Assembly: GCF_050410775.1 (NCBI RefSeq)
Contig: NZ_CP191229.1
DNA length: 64,000 nt
Origin: Erwinia sp050410775
GTDB taxonomy: Bacteria; Pseudomonadota; Gammaproteobacteria; Enterobacterales; Enterobacteriaceae
Direction: 5' to 3' (one strand)
The notes below the pieces were generated by a model. It was not told the DNA's origin and made no database searches. It saw only the letters and a program-made list of their open reading frames with translations. Numbering within the stretch: position 1 is the stretch's first letter; every line of letters begins with the position of its first letter. Made by a program: the position numbers and the translations under genes. Below, in pieces: positions 42,838 through 52,313 of the stretch.

Positions 42838-44662
42838 TGTTTTCGATGCCAAATCCTTTCTGAAGTCCGTCACCAGCCAGCCAGGCGTCTACCGCATGTA
42901 CGATGCTGGCGGTACGGTAATCTACGTCGGTAAAGCTAAGGATCTAAAAAAACGCCTGTCGAGCTACTTTCGCGGCAATCTCGCCAGCCGCAAAACGGAA
43001 GCGCTGGTAGAGAGTATCCGGCAGATCGACGTGACGGTAACCCATACTGAAACCGAAGCGCTGCTGCTCGAACATAACTACATTAAGCTCTATCAGCCGC
43101 GTTATAACGTCCTGCTGCGCGATGATAAATCGTATCCTTATATTTTTCTGAGCGGCGATGAGCATCCGCGTCTGGCCAGCCACCGCGGGGCCAAACAGGC
43201 CAAAGGCGAGTATTTCGGACCCTTTCCTAATGGTTATGCGGTACGGGAAACGCTTTCGCTGTTGCAAAAAGTATTTCCGGTACGCCAGTGTGAAAACAGC
43301 GTCTACCGCAACCGCTCCCGACCCTGCCTGCAGTATCAGATTGGACGCTGCCTGGGGCCCTGCGTGGCGGGACTGGTTTCGGAAGAGGAGTATGCCCAAC
43401 AGGTCGCCTGGGTCCGGCTATTCCTCTCCGGTAAGGATGATCAGGTGCTCAATCAGCTTGTCGCCCGGATGGAAGCGGCCAGCCGCGAGCTGAAGTTTGA
43501 AGAAGCGGGGCGGTTACGCGATCAGATTCAGGCCGTGCGCCGCGTGACGGAAAGGCAGTTTGTCTCTAATAACGGTGACGATATTGATGTGATCGGCGTG
43601 GCCTTTGACGCGGGAATGGCCTGCCTGCACGTCCTGTTTATCCGTCAGGGAAAAGTCCTCGGGAGCCGCAGCTATTTTCCAAAAGTGCCGGGCGGCACCG
43701 AACTGGCAGAAGTCGTGCAGACATTTGTCGGGCAGTTTTACCTTCAGGGCAGCCAGGCGCGCACGCTTCCTTCGGACATTCTGCTCGATTTCACCCTGCC
43801 TGAAAAAGATCTGCTGGCCGACTCGCTGACCGCGCTGGCCGGACGAAAGGTAACGATCCAGAATAAACCCAGGGGCGACCGCGCCCGTTATCTTAAGCTG
43901 GCGCGCACCAACGCCAGTACGGCTCTGGTCAGTCGCCTGTCACAGCAGTCCACGATACATCAGCGTCTTCAGGCGCTGGCGGAGTTGCTTAAGCTGCCGG
44001 AAATCCGTCGCATGGAGTGTTTCGATATCAGCCACACGATGGGCGAACAGACGGTCGCGTCCTGTGTGGTGTTCGACAGCAACGGTCCGCTTCGCTCGGA
44101 ATACCGGCGTTATAATATCACCGGAATTACCCCCGGCGATGACTATGCTGCTATGAATCAGGTACTGCGCCGGCGTTATGGCAAGGCGCTGGAAGAGAGC
44201 AAAATACCGGATCTGATCCTGATTGACGGCGGTAAAGGGCAGCTGGGCCAGGCGAAAAAGGTTTTTGCTGAGCTGGATGTCTCCTGGGATAAGTCCCGTC
44301 CGATTCTGCTGGGGATAGCGAAGGGAACCGATCGTAAAGCGGGTCTGGAAACGCTGTTTTTCGAACCCGAGGGGGAGGGCTTTTCGCTGCCGCCGGATTC
44401 CCCTGCGCTGCATGTTATTCAGCATATCCGTGACGACTCCCACAATCATGCCATTACCGGGCACCGCAATAAGCGGGCGAAGGTAAAGAACACCAGCGCG
44501 CTGGAGAGTATTGAAGGTATCGGACCGAAACGGCGCCAGCAGTTGCTCAAGTATATGGGAGGCCTTCAGCCCTTAATGAACGCTTCCGTAGACGAGATTG
44601 CGAAGGTCCCCGGCATTTCCCATGCGCTGGCAGAGAAAATCTTTTCTGCGCTGAAACACTAA
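42830..44662 (+). CDS. uvrC: Excinuclease ABC subunit C
   Basis: A 610-residue nuclease (E. coli 610) that makes both cuts in nucleotide excision repair. GIY-YIG domain PGVYRMYDAGGTVIYVGKAKDL at residues about 19-40, UVR motif EFEEAGRLRDQIQAV-type near 200-240, RNase-H-like domain with FDISHTMGEQTVASCVVF, and a C-terminal double helix-hairpin-helix (IEGIGPKRRQQLLKYMGG, VPGISHALAEKIF). Start GTG at 42830 inside uvrY, indicating coupling. Confidence 0.97.
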   Translation: MNDVFDAKSFLKSVTSQPGVYRMYDAGGTVIYVGKAKDLKKRLSSYFRGNLASRKTEALVESIRQIDVTVTHTETEALLLEHNYIKLYQPRYNVLLRDDKSYPYIFLSGDEHPRLASHRGAKQAKGEYFGPFPNGYAVRETLSLLQKVFPVRQCENSVYRNRSRPCLQYQIGRCLGPCVAGLVSEEEYAQQVAWVRLFLSGKDDQVLNQLVARMEAASRELKFEEAGRLRDQIQAVRRVTERQFVSNNGDDIDVIGVAFDAGMACLHVLFIRQGKVLGSRSYFPKVPGGTELAEVVQTFVGQFYLQGSQARTLPSDILLDFTLPEKDLLADSLTALAGRKVTIQNKPRGDRARYLKLARTNASTALVSRLSQQSTIHQRLQALAELLKLPEIRRMECFDISHTMGEQTVASCVVFDSNGPLRSEYRRYNITGITPGDDYAAMNQVLRRRYGKALEESKIPDLILIDGGKGQLGQAKKVFAELDVSWDKSRPILLGIAKGTDRKAGLETLFFEPEGEGFSLPPDSPALHVIQHIRDDSHNHAITGHRNKRAKVKNTSALESIEGIGPKRRQQLLKYMGGLQPLMNASVDEIAKVPGISHALAEKIFSALKH

Positions 44663-44733
44663 GCATTGCAACACTTGGGGCAATGTAGGAACATAGGGAC
44701 AAATTCCACTCAGGCCAGACAGTTAGCGTATCT

Positions 44734-45282
44734 ATGCATTTTAATATTCCGACGTTGCTTACCCTGTTTCGTGTCTTTCTGATCCCGTTCTTTGTACTGG
44801 CGTTTTATCTGCCATTTCACTGGGCGCCTCTGGCCTGTGCACTGATTTTTATCGTCGCTGCGGTCACTGACTGGTTTGATGGCTATCTGGCGCGGCGCTG
44901 GAAGCAGACCACCCGCTTCGGCGCCTTTCTCGATCCGGTGGCCGATAAGGTGATGGTCGCGATGGCGTTGGTACTGGTCGCGGAATATTTTCACTCCTGG
45001 TGGATAACCTTACCGGCGGCGACCATGATAGCCCGTGAAATTATCATCTCTGCGCTGCGCGAGTGGATGGCCGAAATTGGCAAGCGGAGCAGCGTTGCCG
45101 TCTCCTGGATCGGCAAAGTGAAAACGACGGCCCAGATGCTGGCGCTCTTTGCACTGCTGTGGCGCTATGACAGTACGGTTATCGCTATTGGCGTAGTGGC
45201 GTTGTACGTGGCGGCGGTGCTGACTTTCTGGTCGATGTACCAGTATCTCAGCGCATCACGGGACGATCTGTTCGAACGGTGA
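44734..45282 (+). CDS. pgsA: CDP-diacylglycerol--glycerol-3-phosphate 3-phosphatidyltransferase
   Basis: A 182-residue inner-membrane enzyme that makes phosphatidylglycerophosphate, the first committed step to phosphatidylglycerol and cardiolipin. The CDP-alcohol phosphatidyltransferase signature is complete: Asp46, Asp49-Gly50, Ala53-Arg54, Gly63, Asp67, Asp71. Four or five hydrophobic helices. It follows uvrC by 71 nt and precedes the tRNA cluster, as in E. coli. Confidence 0.97.
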   Translation: MHFNIPTLLTLFRVFLIPFFVLAFYLPFHWAPLACALIFIVAAVTDWFDGYLARRWKQTTRFGAFLDPVADKVMVAMALVLVAEYFHSWWITLPAATMIAREIIISALREWMAEIGKRSSVAVSWIGKVKTTAQMLALFALLWRYDSTVIAIGVVALYVAAVLTFWSMYQYLSASRDDLFER

Positions 45283-45423
45283 TCGATGCGATTCAAAAAG
45301 CAGCAAACGAGCAGGTGATGAGGATAATTTTATTGACTCATTGCTTCAGGTCAGTAGAATGCAACGCATCGAAAGGCAGCGAGTCTGCCAGAAGATAAAG
45401 TAAATCAGCAGCTTCTGCTGAAG

Positions 45424-45499
<76 letters not shown>

Positions 45500-45541
45500 G
45501 ATTTTGGTTATCAGGCACGCCTGGTAGCGAAGCAGTATTAA

Positions 45542-45615
45542 GGCGCGTTGGCAGAGTGGCCATGCAGCGGATTGCAAATCCGTGAACCTCGGTTCGACTC
45601 CGGGACGCGCCTCCA
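45542..45615 (+). tRNA. cysT: tRNA-Cys(GCA)
   Basis: A 74-nt tRNA with anticodon GCA in ATTGCAAAT, acceptor GGCGCGT/ACGCGCC, CCA encoded. Confidence 0.97.
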
Positions 45616-45626
45616 CTTTACACCCT

Positions 45627-45712
45627 GCCCGGGTGGTGAAATCGGTAGACACAAGGGATTTAAAATCCCTCGGCTTATGGCTGTGCGGGTTCAAGTCCCG
45701 CCCCGGGCACCA
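45627..45712 (+). tRNA. leuZ: tRNA-Leu(UAA)
   Basis: An 86-nt class II tRNA with long variable arm, anticodon TAA in ATTTAAAAT, acceptor GCCCGGG/CCCGGGC, CCA encoded. Confidence 0.97.
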
Positions 45713-45766
45713 TATTTATCTACCGATTAAAACGAATAAAAACAAGCACATAGTGCAATGTCGTCG

Positions 45767-45790
45767 AACCGCCCAAGGGCGGTTTTTTTG
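45767..45790 (+). terminator. Terminator of the tRNA cluster
   Basis: AACCGCCC, loop AA, GGGCGGTT then seven T in all. 55 nt after leuZ. Confidence 0.9.
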
Positions 45791-46192
45791 TGCCCGTCGT
45801 TTCTGACTAACGTCCCGCCTGACATCATTTTTAGCGGAGTGAATAAATATTCACATTTACTGTCCGTCAGCAACCAACACCACTTTCAATTTCGAACAGA
45901 GTCGTCCCGGTTTTGCTTATCCAGCCTTGTTTCCTGTTTGTGCTGACGCTGCCTTCGCGCGACTTTATTATGGCTAAGCAAAGCAAAGATGCGATAAACA
46001 GCCGCATCCCTTAACCGCATAAAACATGACGGAAAACAGCAGCTGAAGCAGTGGCAAATACTGCCATCATCAACACGATTTTTACAAAAACTTTCTCCTG
46101 ACGCCTCAAATGTAAAACAGATTAAGTATGATTGTGACTTAACCCATTGATCGGTCTACTCCTCCCTTTAGCTATGATTCAAAGGAAAAACC
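45791..46192. other. Intergenic region before the lipid kinase
   Basis: About 400 bp with no supported gene. A small inverted repeat GTGAAT-AAAT-ATTCAC is at 45838-45853. No promoter could be assigned with confidence. Confidence 0.5.
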
Positions 46193-47056
46193 ATGTCGAA
46201 ACGGGCACTCCTATTAGTGAACCCCCGGGCACGTAATGGACGCCAGTCGGCGGAAGCGGTCGTTGCGATTTTGCGGCGGCAGGGGATTGAGGTTCTGCTG
46301 CCTGAAAGCGGGTTGACGCTAAATGACGCGGTGCTTCATTATGCCGACAAAGTCGATAAAGTTATTGTCGGGGGAGGGGATGGTTCACTTAATGGCGTTG
46401 CCGAAGCGCTTTGTCATACCGGCTTACCTTTGGGGATACTTCCGCTGGGGACGGCCAACGATCTGGCCCGGACACTGAACATCCCCCGTTCTCTTTCCCT
46501 GGCTGCAGCAGTGATTGCGCAGGGCAACACCCGCAGGCTGGATTTGGGTGTGGTTAACGGGCACCCTTTTTTCAACGTTGCCAGCATCGGCTTTTCCGCC
46601 TCGCTGGCGAAGGGCCTGACCGCGGAGTCTAAAAAGCGCTGGGGCGTACTGGGCTATGCACTGGCCGCCGCCCGGCTTTTCAGGCAGAGCCGGCCCTTCA
46701 GCATGACGCTTGATTATCATGGCCAGCGGCAACAGGTGAAAACCGTTCAGCTTTCAGTAGGTAACGGGCGCTTTTATGGCGGCGGCATGACGGTTGAACA
46801 GGCCGCCCGGCCGGATGATGGCCAGCTTGATGTATACAGTCTTGAACTTGATCACTGGTGGGAAATGGTGGCGCTGATGCCCTGGCTGCGTAAAGGGACG
46901 CAGGGCCGATGGAAGAAAGTCCGGGCATTCCCCGCCACTGAGCTGATGGTGACCACCCGCCGGGCCCACAGCATTAATGCCGACGGTGAAATCGTGGGAA
47001 AAACCCCGGCGCATTTTACTCTGCGTAAGGCGGCCGTCACCGTTTATGCTCCCTGA
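46193..47056 (+). CDS. YegS/BmrU-type lipid kinase
   Basis: A 287-residue diacylglycerol-kinase catalytic-domain protein. The nucleotide loop GGGDGS is at residues 60-65, GTANDLARTL at 86-95, and VGNGRFYGGGM plus the tail SINADGEIVGKTPAHFTL belong to the second beta-sandwich domain. Such kinases phosphorylate lipids such as diacylglycerol or phosphatidylglycerol; the actual substrate is not known. AAAGGAAAAACC precedes the ATG. Monocistronic. Confidence 0.88.
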   Translation: MSKRALLLVNPRARNGRQSAEAVVAILRRQGIEVLLPESGLTLNDAVLHYADKVDKVIVGGGDGSLNGVAEALCHTGLPLGILPLGTANDLARTLNIPRSLSLAAAVIAQGNTRRLDLGVVNGHPFFNVASIGFSASLAKGLTAESKKRWGVLGYALAAARLFRQSRPFSMTLDYHGQRQQVKTVQLSVGNGRFYGGGMTVEQAARPDDGQLDVYSLELDHWWEMVALMPWLRKGTQGRWKKVRAFPATELMVTTRRAHSINADGEIVGKTPAHFTLRKAAVTVYAP

Positions 47057-47454
47057 TATTTGCCGCGGCTGGCGCCATGTATCGCTTCAGGTCACGAACG
47101 TCACCGGCAGCTAATGCGTGCCGGGATCGCTCTGATGCTGTTGACGAGTTAATTGTCGTCCTAAGTAAAACGACATCCTTTTTGCAGATATTACCCGTGC
47201 CAGACTCGCCGGACCGGGCAAAGACTTTTAACTGACCGAACTATCCGTATGATCCCTCTCCACGCTAATCTGGCCTGGCCCGCTAGCTAACAGGCAAAAA
47301 AACAGTGGCCGGGCAGCGAAAGGAACAGAATAACGGCCGCACTCTGGATGAGATTTCATGTCACGTCTGCTTCCCATCGTCTATTATCCCTGTTTATAAT
47401 TCATCGCATTAATTAGTAAACTTCCTGATTATAAGGTTCCTACTGTTAAGGGCC
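47057..47454. other. Intergenic region upstream of the efflux operon
   Basis: 398 bp without a supported gene. TATAAT at 47395-47400 is a good -10 for the downstream operon, but only a weak -35 (TTCCCA) lies 18 nt before it. No regulator gene is adjacent. Confidence 0.5.
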
Positions 47455-47694
47455 ATGGAGATCTATTTGAATTGCCTGCTTAATGCCACCCCCCATGGCG
47501 GGTGCCGGACGACAGAACGTCAGGGATGGATAAACGGTTTTGACCTGCAACCGGACGCCGTCATGATGATGGCGCAGGCAGAGAAGTTATATTTACATCT
47601 GCAAACCGAAGTACACATTTCGCCTGACGAACTGATTGTCGATCGCCGCCGTAACAGGATGGTGCTGACTCAACGTCTCCCTGGCCGGGCATAA
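47455..47694 (+). CDS. Hypothetical small protein heading the efflux operon
   Basis: A 79-residue soluble frame from the ATG at 47455, preceded by AAGG only 3 nt away. It ends 5 nt before the MFS gene, which suggests coupled translation. There is no transmembrane segment, so it is not the AaeX-type small membrane subunit seen in related pumps. The second half (MMMAQAEKLYLHLQTEVHISPDELIVDRRRNRMVL) looks like an ordered domain. I do not recognise the family. Confidence 0.5.
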   Translation: MEIYLNCLLNATPHGGCRTTERQGWINGFDLQPDAVMMMAQAEKLYLHLQTEVHISPDELIVDRRRNRMVLTQRLPGRA

Positions 47695-47699
47695 ATCGC

Positions 47700-49400
47700 G
47701 TGCGTACATCCCGTCCCGATCCTTTTGCCCCGCGTGAATGGGCACCCGGCGAAAAGCCGATGCTTCCCGGCTCGCCCTCTACGCCGCTGCATCCCGGCCA
47801 TAAGCGCATCGCCTTTGGCATAATTGGTCTGCTGATCTCCATCACGGGCGCGCTGAGTAATGCGCTGGTAACGGCCAATATTACGAATTTGCAGGGCGTC
47901 TTTGGGGCCTACAGCAACGAAATTGCCTGGCTGCCGGCGGTTTACGTGATGGGCAATATCTCCATCAACCTGCTGCTGGTAAAATTCCGCCAGCAGTATG
48001 GCCTGCGTGCGTTTACTGAAGCTTTCCTGGTGCTTTACGTTCTGGTCTCTTTTTTTCATTTGCTGGTTAACGATCTCAGCTCGGCAATCATCGTGCGGGC
48101 TGCTCACGGCATGGTGGGGGCGGCGCTCAGCTCGCTGGGGATCTATTATCAGGTGCAGGCCTGGCCGGCAAAGCACCGGCTGAAGGCGCTCACCATTGGG
48201 CTTGGCGCCTCTCAACTGGCGATACCGCTGGCGCGTCTCTTCTCGACCAGCCTGCTTCAGCTTGATGAGTGGCGCGGTCTCTATCTCTTTGAGCTCGGGC
48301 TGGCCATGATCTGCCTTGGCGGCGTGCTGGTACTCAAACTGCCGCCTGGCGATCGTATGAAGGTTTTTGAAAAGAAGGACTTTATCACTTTCCTGCTGAT
48401 GGCGCCGGGTATGGCGCTGTTCTGCGCGGTGCTCTCGCTTGGGCGCATCGAATGGTGGAGCAGTACGCCGTGGCTGGGCGTCGCGCTGGCGCTGGGGCTG
48501 GTGCTGGTTATTGCGGCGGTGGTGCTGGAGCATAACCGCAGTAACCCGCTGATTAACACCCGCTGGCTGGGGACGGGAGCGATATTCCGTTTTGGCATTG
48601 TCATGATCATGCTGCGCGTCACCCTGGCGGAACAGAACACCGGCGCGATAGGTTATCTCCAGCAGGTGGGATTGCTCAACGATCAGATGCAGTCACTGGC
48701 GCTGGCTATTCTCGCGGGCGTCGCTTCAGGTATCATCGTCAGCGCCCTGACGATCAATGTTAAGCATCTCAGCTGGCCAATCGTGGTCTCGCTGCTGCTG
48801 ATCATGGTGGCCTCGCTGATGGACTCTCAGGCCAGCCCGCTGACCCGTGCAAACAACATGTACTTCAGCCAGTTTTTACTTGGCTTCAGCAGCACCTTTT
48901 TTATTGCGCCCGCCATGTTGCTCAATATCGGCAGCGTCGTTTCTCAGCCCAAAAACCTGGTCAGCCTGGTGGTACTTTTTGGGATGAGCCAGAATCTGGG
49001 AGGGCTGGCCGGATCGGCGCTACTGGGCACATTCCAGACCCTGCGTGAAAAATTTCATGCCAGCGTGATAGGCGACCAGCTCTCTCTGCTCGACCCAAAC
49101 GTTACCGAGCGGCTGGCGCAGTACAGCAACCTGTTCAGCAGCCTTCTGGCAGGTGACGCCACGCTCCGCGGCGCCCAGGGCACCGCACAGCTTCAGGCCG
49201 CTGCCACGCTACAGGCAAACGTGCTGGCCTGGAATGACACCTATCTGCTGACTGCCGGCATGGCCTTTGTCACGCTTGTCTGGGTGCTATGGCGCCTGTC
49301 ACGCCTGCGCTATCTTAACTGGCAGCAGGCGAAGCGTGATGCGGAGGCAGAACAGCGAGCGATGCAACATACCACCACGACGATCGGCACGGGGAAATAA
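47700..49400 (+). CDS. MFS drug exporter (EmrB-like, about 14 helices)
   Basis: A 566-residue major facilitator protein. A 35-residue Pro-rich cytoplasmic N-terminus precedes about 14 hydrophobic helices beginning at HKRIAFGIIGLLISITGALSNALV. The DHA2/EmrB-type length and a periplasmic loop between the last two helices (ANVLAWNDTYLLTAGMAF) fit exporters that pair with an HlyD adaptor. The start is GTG at 47700 with no good ribosome-binding site, consistent with coupling to the upstream small frame. The substrate is unknown. Confidence 0.87.
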   Translation: MRTSRPDPFAPREWAPGEKPMLPGSPSTPLHPGHKRIAFGIIGLLISITGALSNALVTANITNLQGVFGAYSNEIAWLPAVYVMGNISINLLLVKFRQQYGLRAFTEAFLVLYVLVSFFHLLVNDLSSAIIVRAAHGMVGAALSSLGIYYQVQAWPAKHRLKALTIGLGASQLAIPLARLFSTSLLQLDEWRGLYLFELGLAMICLGGVLVLKLPPGDRMKVFEKKDFITFLLMAPGMALFCAVLSLGRIEWWSSTPWLGVALALGLVLVIAAVVLEHNRSNPLINTRWLGTGAIFRFGIVMIMLRVTLAEQNTGAIGYLQQVGLLNDQMQSLALAILAGVASGIIVSALTINVKHLSWPIVVSLLLIMVASLMDSQASPLTRANNMYFSQFLLGFSSTFFIAPAMLLNIGSVVSQPKNLVSLVVLFGMSQNLGGLAGSALLGTFQTLREKFHASVIGDQLSLLDPNVTERLAQYSNLFSSLLAGDATLRGAQGTAQLQAAATLQANVLAWNDTYLLTAGMAFVTLVWVLWRLSRLRYLNWQQAKRDAEAEQRAMQHTTTTIGTGK

Positions 49401-50494
49401 TGAGCCAGCAGGAACAGAGCCAACTTAATGAACGCGAGCGGAATAATAAACTGCGAATTTTATCCATTGCTTTTGGTGCAGGACTCGCTGTCGTCGGCGT
49501 ACTGGTTATCCTTTATGCGTGGCAGCTTCCTCCCTTTACCAGCCAGGTGCAGACGACCGAAAACGCCTATGTGCGCGGTCAGGTGACCTTTATCAGTCCA
49601 CAGGTTAACGGTTACGTTACCGCCGTTAAGGTCCTTGACTACCAGCCGGTTAAAAAAGGCGAGGTAATGATGACCATTGATGACCGGATCTATCTGCAGC
49701 GGGTTCATCAGGCGCAGGCGCAGGTGGCGATGAAAAAAGCGGCGCTGGCGAATAATGTGCAGCAACGCCGCAGCGCAGAGGCGGTGATAGAGCGAAATAA
49801 AGCGATTCTTGCCAACGCGAAAGCGCAGGCGATGAAGAGCGGCCTGGATCTTAAGCGCGTCGAAAATCTTGTTTCGGACGGATCGCTGTCGGTGCGCGAG
49901 CGCGATGCGGCCAGAGCCAGCCACAGCCAGACGATGGCTGACGTGCAGCAGGCCGTCGCCACCCTCGACGTTTCCCGCCAGGATCTGCAAAGCGTTATTG
50001 TGAACACTGCCGCGCTCCAGGCGGATGTAGCCAGCGCCGAAGCAGCCCTTGAACTGGCGCAAATCGATCTTGATAACACTAAAATCCATGCTCCCGCCGA
50101 TGGGCAGCTTGGTCAGATCGCCGTACGGCAGGGGGCTTATGTCACGGCCGGCGCGCGACTGACCTCGATTGTGCCTGAGCAGTTGTGGATCATTGCCAAT
50201 ATGAAAGAGACCCAGATGGCCCATATCCGGCCCGGACTGCCGGTTACCTTTACCGTGGATGCGCTGAATGACGAGCGCTTTGAAGGCAAAGTGGAATATA
50301 TCTCTCCGGCGGCCGGTTCAGAATTCAGCGCCATCTCGCCGGACAACGCGACGGGGAACTTTGTCAAAATTGCGCAGCGTATTCCGGTGCGCATCAATAT
50401 CACCAGCCAAAACACGACGCGTCTGCGTCCCGGGATGTCCGTAGAGGTCAGTATCGATACCGCAGCCGCGTCTGAAGCGCAGGGGGAGAAGTGA
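49400..50494 (+). CDS. HlyD/EmrA family membrane fusion protein
   Basis: A 364-residue periplasmic adaptor. One N-terminal transmembrane helix (residues 17-38, LRILSIAFGAGLAVVGVLVILY), then biotinyl-lipoyl halves VNGYVTAVKVLDYQPVKKGEVMMTIDD and APADGQLGQIAVRQGAYVTAG flanking a long alpha-hairpin with coiled-coil character, and a beta-barrel domain. The ATG overlaps the MFS stop by one base and its own stop overlaps the next gene. Confidence 0.93.
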   Translation: MSQQEQSQLNERERNNKLRILSIAFGAGLAVVGVLVILYAWQLPPFTSQVQTTENAYVRGQVTFISPQVNGYVTAVKVLDYQPVKKGEVMMTIDDRIYLQRVHQAQAQVAMKKAALANNVQQRRSAEAVIERNKAILANAKAQAMKSGLDLKRVENLVSDGSLSVRERDAARASHSQTMADVQQAVATLDVSRQDLQSVIVNTAALQADVASAEAALELAQIDLDNTKIHAPADGQLGQIAVRQGAYVTAGARLTSIVPEQLWIIANMKETQMAHIRPGLPVTFTVDALNDERFEGKVEYISPAAGSEFSAISPDNATGNFVKIAQRIPVRINITSQNTTRLRPGMSVEVSIDTAAASEAQGEK

Positions 50495-51873
50495 TGCGCT
50501 GGCCGGTAACGCTGATGGCCGGAGCGCTGGCTGCCATCCTCAGCGGATGTGCGACAGAAGTGGAAAAAGCGCCCGGTTCGCTGCCTATTCCTGCCGCGTG
50601 GCGTCAGCAGATAGGGCCATCTGCGCCGGTGGAAGCTGACTGGTGGCGGAGCTTTGGCGATGCCAACCTTAACCGGCTGGTAGATCAGGCGCTGCGGAAT
50701 AATCTGGACATCCTGACGGCGCGATCGCGGGTCGATCAGTACCGTGCCGAGCTGCGCGCTGCGACAGGGGATAATTTCCCGACGCTTGATGCTGGCGTTG
50801 CGGCCACCCGCGCCCGTTCGCTCTCAGCGGCTACCGGTCAGCCAAGCGAAGGTGCCGTGTTTCAGGGCCTGCTCCAGGCTAATTATGACGTGGATCTCTG
50901 GGGGGCCAGGCGCAGCAGCATTGATGCGGCGAATGCGTCTCTGGCTGCCCAGCGGGCTGCGGCCTCCGCGGCGGAACTCACCGTTGCCAGTTCGGTCGCC
51001 TCGGGGTATATGACTCTGATTTCCCTTGACGAGCAGCTTCGCGTCACCGAAGCCACGCTTGCCTCGCGTGCTGACTCGCTGAAGCTTGCGCGCCGGCAAT
51101 TTGAAACAGGTTATACCTCGAAGCTTGAGTGGCTCCAGTCGGAATCAGAGTATCAGACCGCCAAAGCTCAGCTTCCAGAGCTGCAACACCAAATCGCCCG
51201 CCAGGAAAATGCGCTCAGCATTCTGGCGGGAATGAACCCGCGCCAGATTGCCCGTCAGAGCCAGTTCGATCGCGTTGCGCCGCAGAAACTCCCTTCGGTT
51301 CTGCCTTCTGAATTGCTTCAGCGCCGTCCGGACATTGTCCAGGCGGAAAATCTGCTGTTGGCGTCAGACGCTTCTCTTGCCGCCTCGCGCGCGCGGCTGC
51401 TGCCCTCGATTAACCTCACCGCCAGCGGCACGCTGCAAAGCGGGGTCCTGCATCAGCTGGTGGACAATCCTTTTCGTCTCTGGAGCCTCGGCGGCAGCGT
51501 GCTGGCGCCTCTGCTTAACCGTGAAGCGCTGACGGCGCAGGTTGATATCGCGATGGCTTCCCGCAACCAGGCGCTGTATGGCTATGAGAAAGTGGTGCGC
51601 AATGCGTTTAGCGAAGTGAATGACGATCTGGATGCGATTAATCGCTATCAGCAGCAGCTGACAGAGCTGCAAAAACAGGAAGAGGTGGTCAGCGAAGCAC
51701 TCCGTATAGCGCGTAACCGCTACCGAAACGGCTACGCCTCCTATCTGGATGAGCTGGATGCGCAACGTCTGCTCTTCAATACGCAGCTGAATGTGGTTCA
51801 GGTTAAAAATAATCTTCTACTGGCGCAAATCGATCTGTACCGGGCGCTGGGCGGCGGCTGGCGACCCGAGTAA
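50494..51873 (+). CDS. NodT-family outer-membrane efflux lipoprotein
   Basis: A 459-residue outer-membrane factor of the TolC/OprM type. Signal and lipobox ILSGCATE with lipidated Cys at about residue 19; then two OEP repeats, with YDVDLWGARRSSIDAAN, ELLQRRPDIVQAENLLLASDASLAASRARLLPSI, and FSEVNDDLDAINRY as hallmarks. ATG at 50494 has GGGGAGA upstream; a GTG at 50491 is the alternative. It completes a three-part pump with the two preceding genes. Confidence 0.93.
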   Translation: MRWPVTLMAGALAAILSGCATEVEKAPGSLPIPAAWRQQIGPSAPVEADWWRSFGDANLNRLVDQALRNNLDILTARSRVDQYRAELRAATGDNFPTLDAGVAATRARSLSAATGQPSEGAVFQGLLQANYDVDLWGARRSSIDAANASLAAQRAAASAAELTVASSVASGYMTLISLDEQLRVTEATLASRADSLKLARRQFETGYTSKLEWLQSESEYQTAKAQLPELQHQIARQENALSILAGMNPRQIARQSQFDRVAPQKLPSVLPSELLQRRPDIVQAENLLLASDASLAASRARLLPSINLTASGTLQSGVLHQLVDNPFRLWSLGGSVLAPLLNREALTAQVDIAMASRNQALYGYEKVVRNAFSEVNDDLDAINRYQQQLTELQKQEEVVSEALRIARNRYRNGYASYLDELDAQRLLFNTQLNVVQVKNNLLLAQIDLYRALGGGWRPE

Positions 51874-52250
51874 GAGTGCCTTTCGAACTTTATCGATTGC
51901 CTTTGCGGCAATCAAAATTCACCAGGCGTTTCTGTCGCCTTCAGCGTCTCCGGGCAGTCCACCAGTATGGCTGCCTGAACGTTTCTCTTCTCCTTTGGCT
52001 AATAACCCGGAAAGCGTCGCTGTCCTGACAGTTTTTCCCGATAACCGGCAACCTGCCCAGTATTAAAAATAATGCGCGTCAGTTTCGACAAAAGCAGACA
52101 CTCTGCCTAATGATCTGCTTCTGACTATTATTTTTTAATCGCTAAGTTAATTCCTGCCATCATCATCTCTGCCAATAAACGACTTTTTGCTGCTTTGCCG
52201 GGCCCTGCAAGCGCGTGCGGACTTAATTTATGCTTGCTATTTACGGTTCT
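51874..52250. other. Intergenic region after the efflux operon
   Basis: About 380 bp without a supported gene. GATTGCC-TTTGC-GGCAATC (51895-51913) is a 7-bp hairpin that may end the efflux operon, though no T-run follows. Confidence 0.5.
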
Positions 52251-52270
52251 ATACTGATAATCACAATCAA

Positions 52271-52289
52271 AATAAAAAGCATTATCATT
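52271..52289 (+). promoter_or_regulatory. Candidate Fur box of the siderophore receptor
   Basis: AATAAAAAGCATTATCATT matches 11 of 19 positions of the Fur consensus, and TGATAATCACAATCAAAA just upstream (52255-52272) is a second, partial match. They lie 25-60 nt before the receptor start. Confidence 0.6.
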
Positions 52290-52313
52290 TGCAAGATAAA
52301 TCAGGGAATTGTA

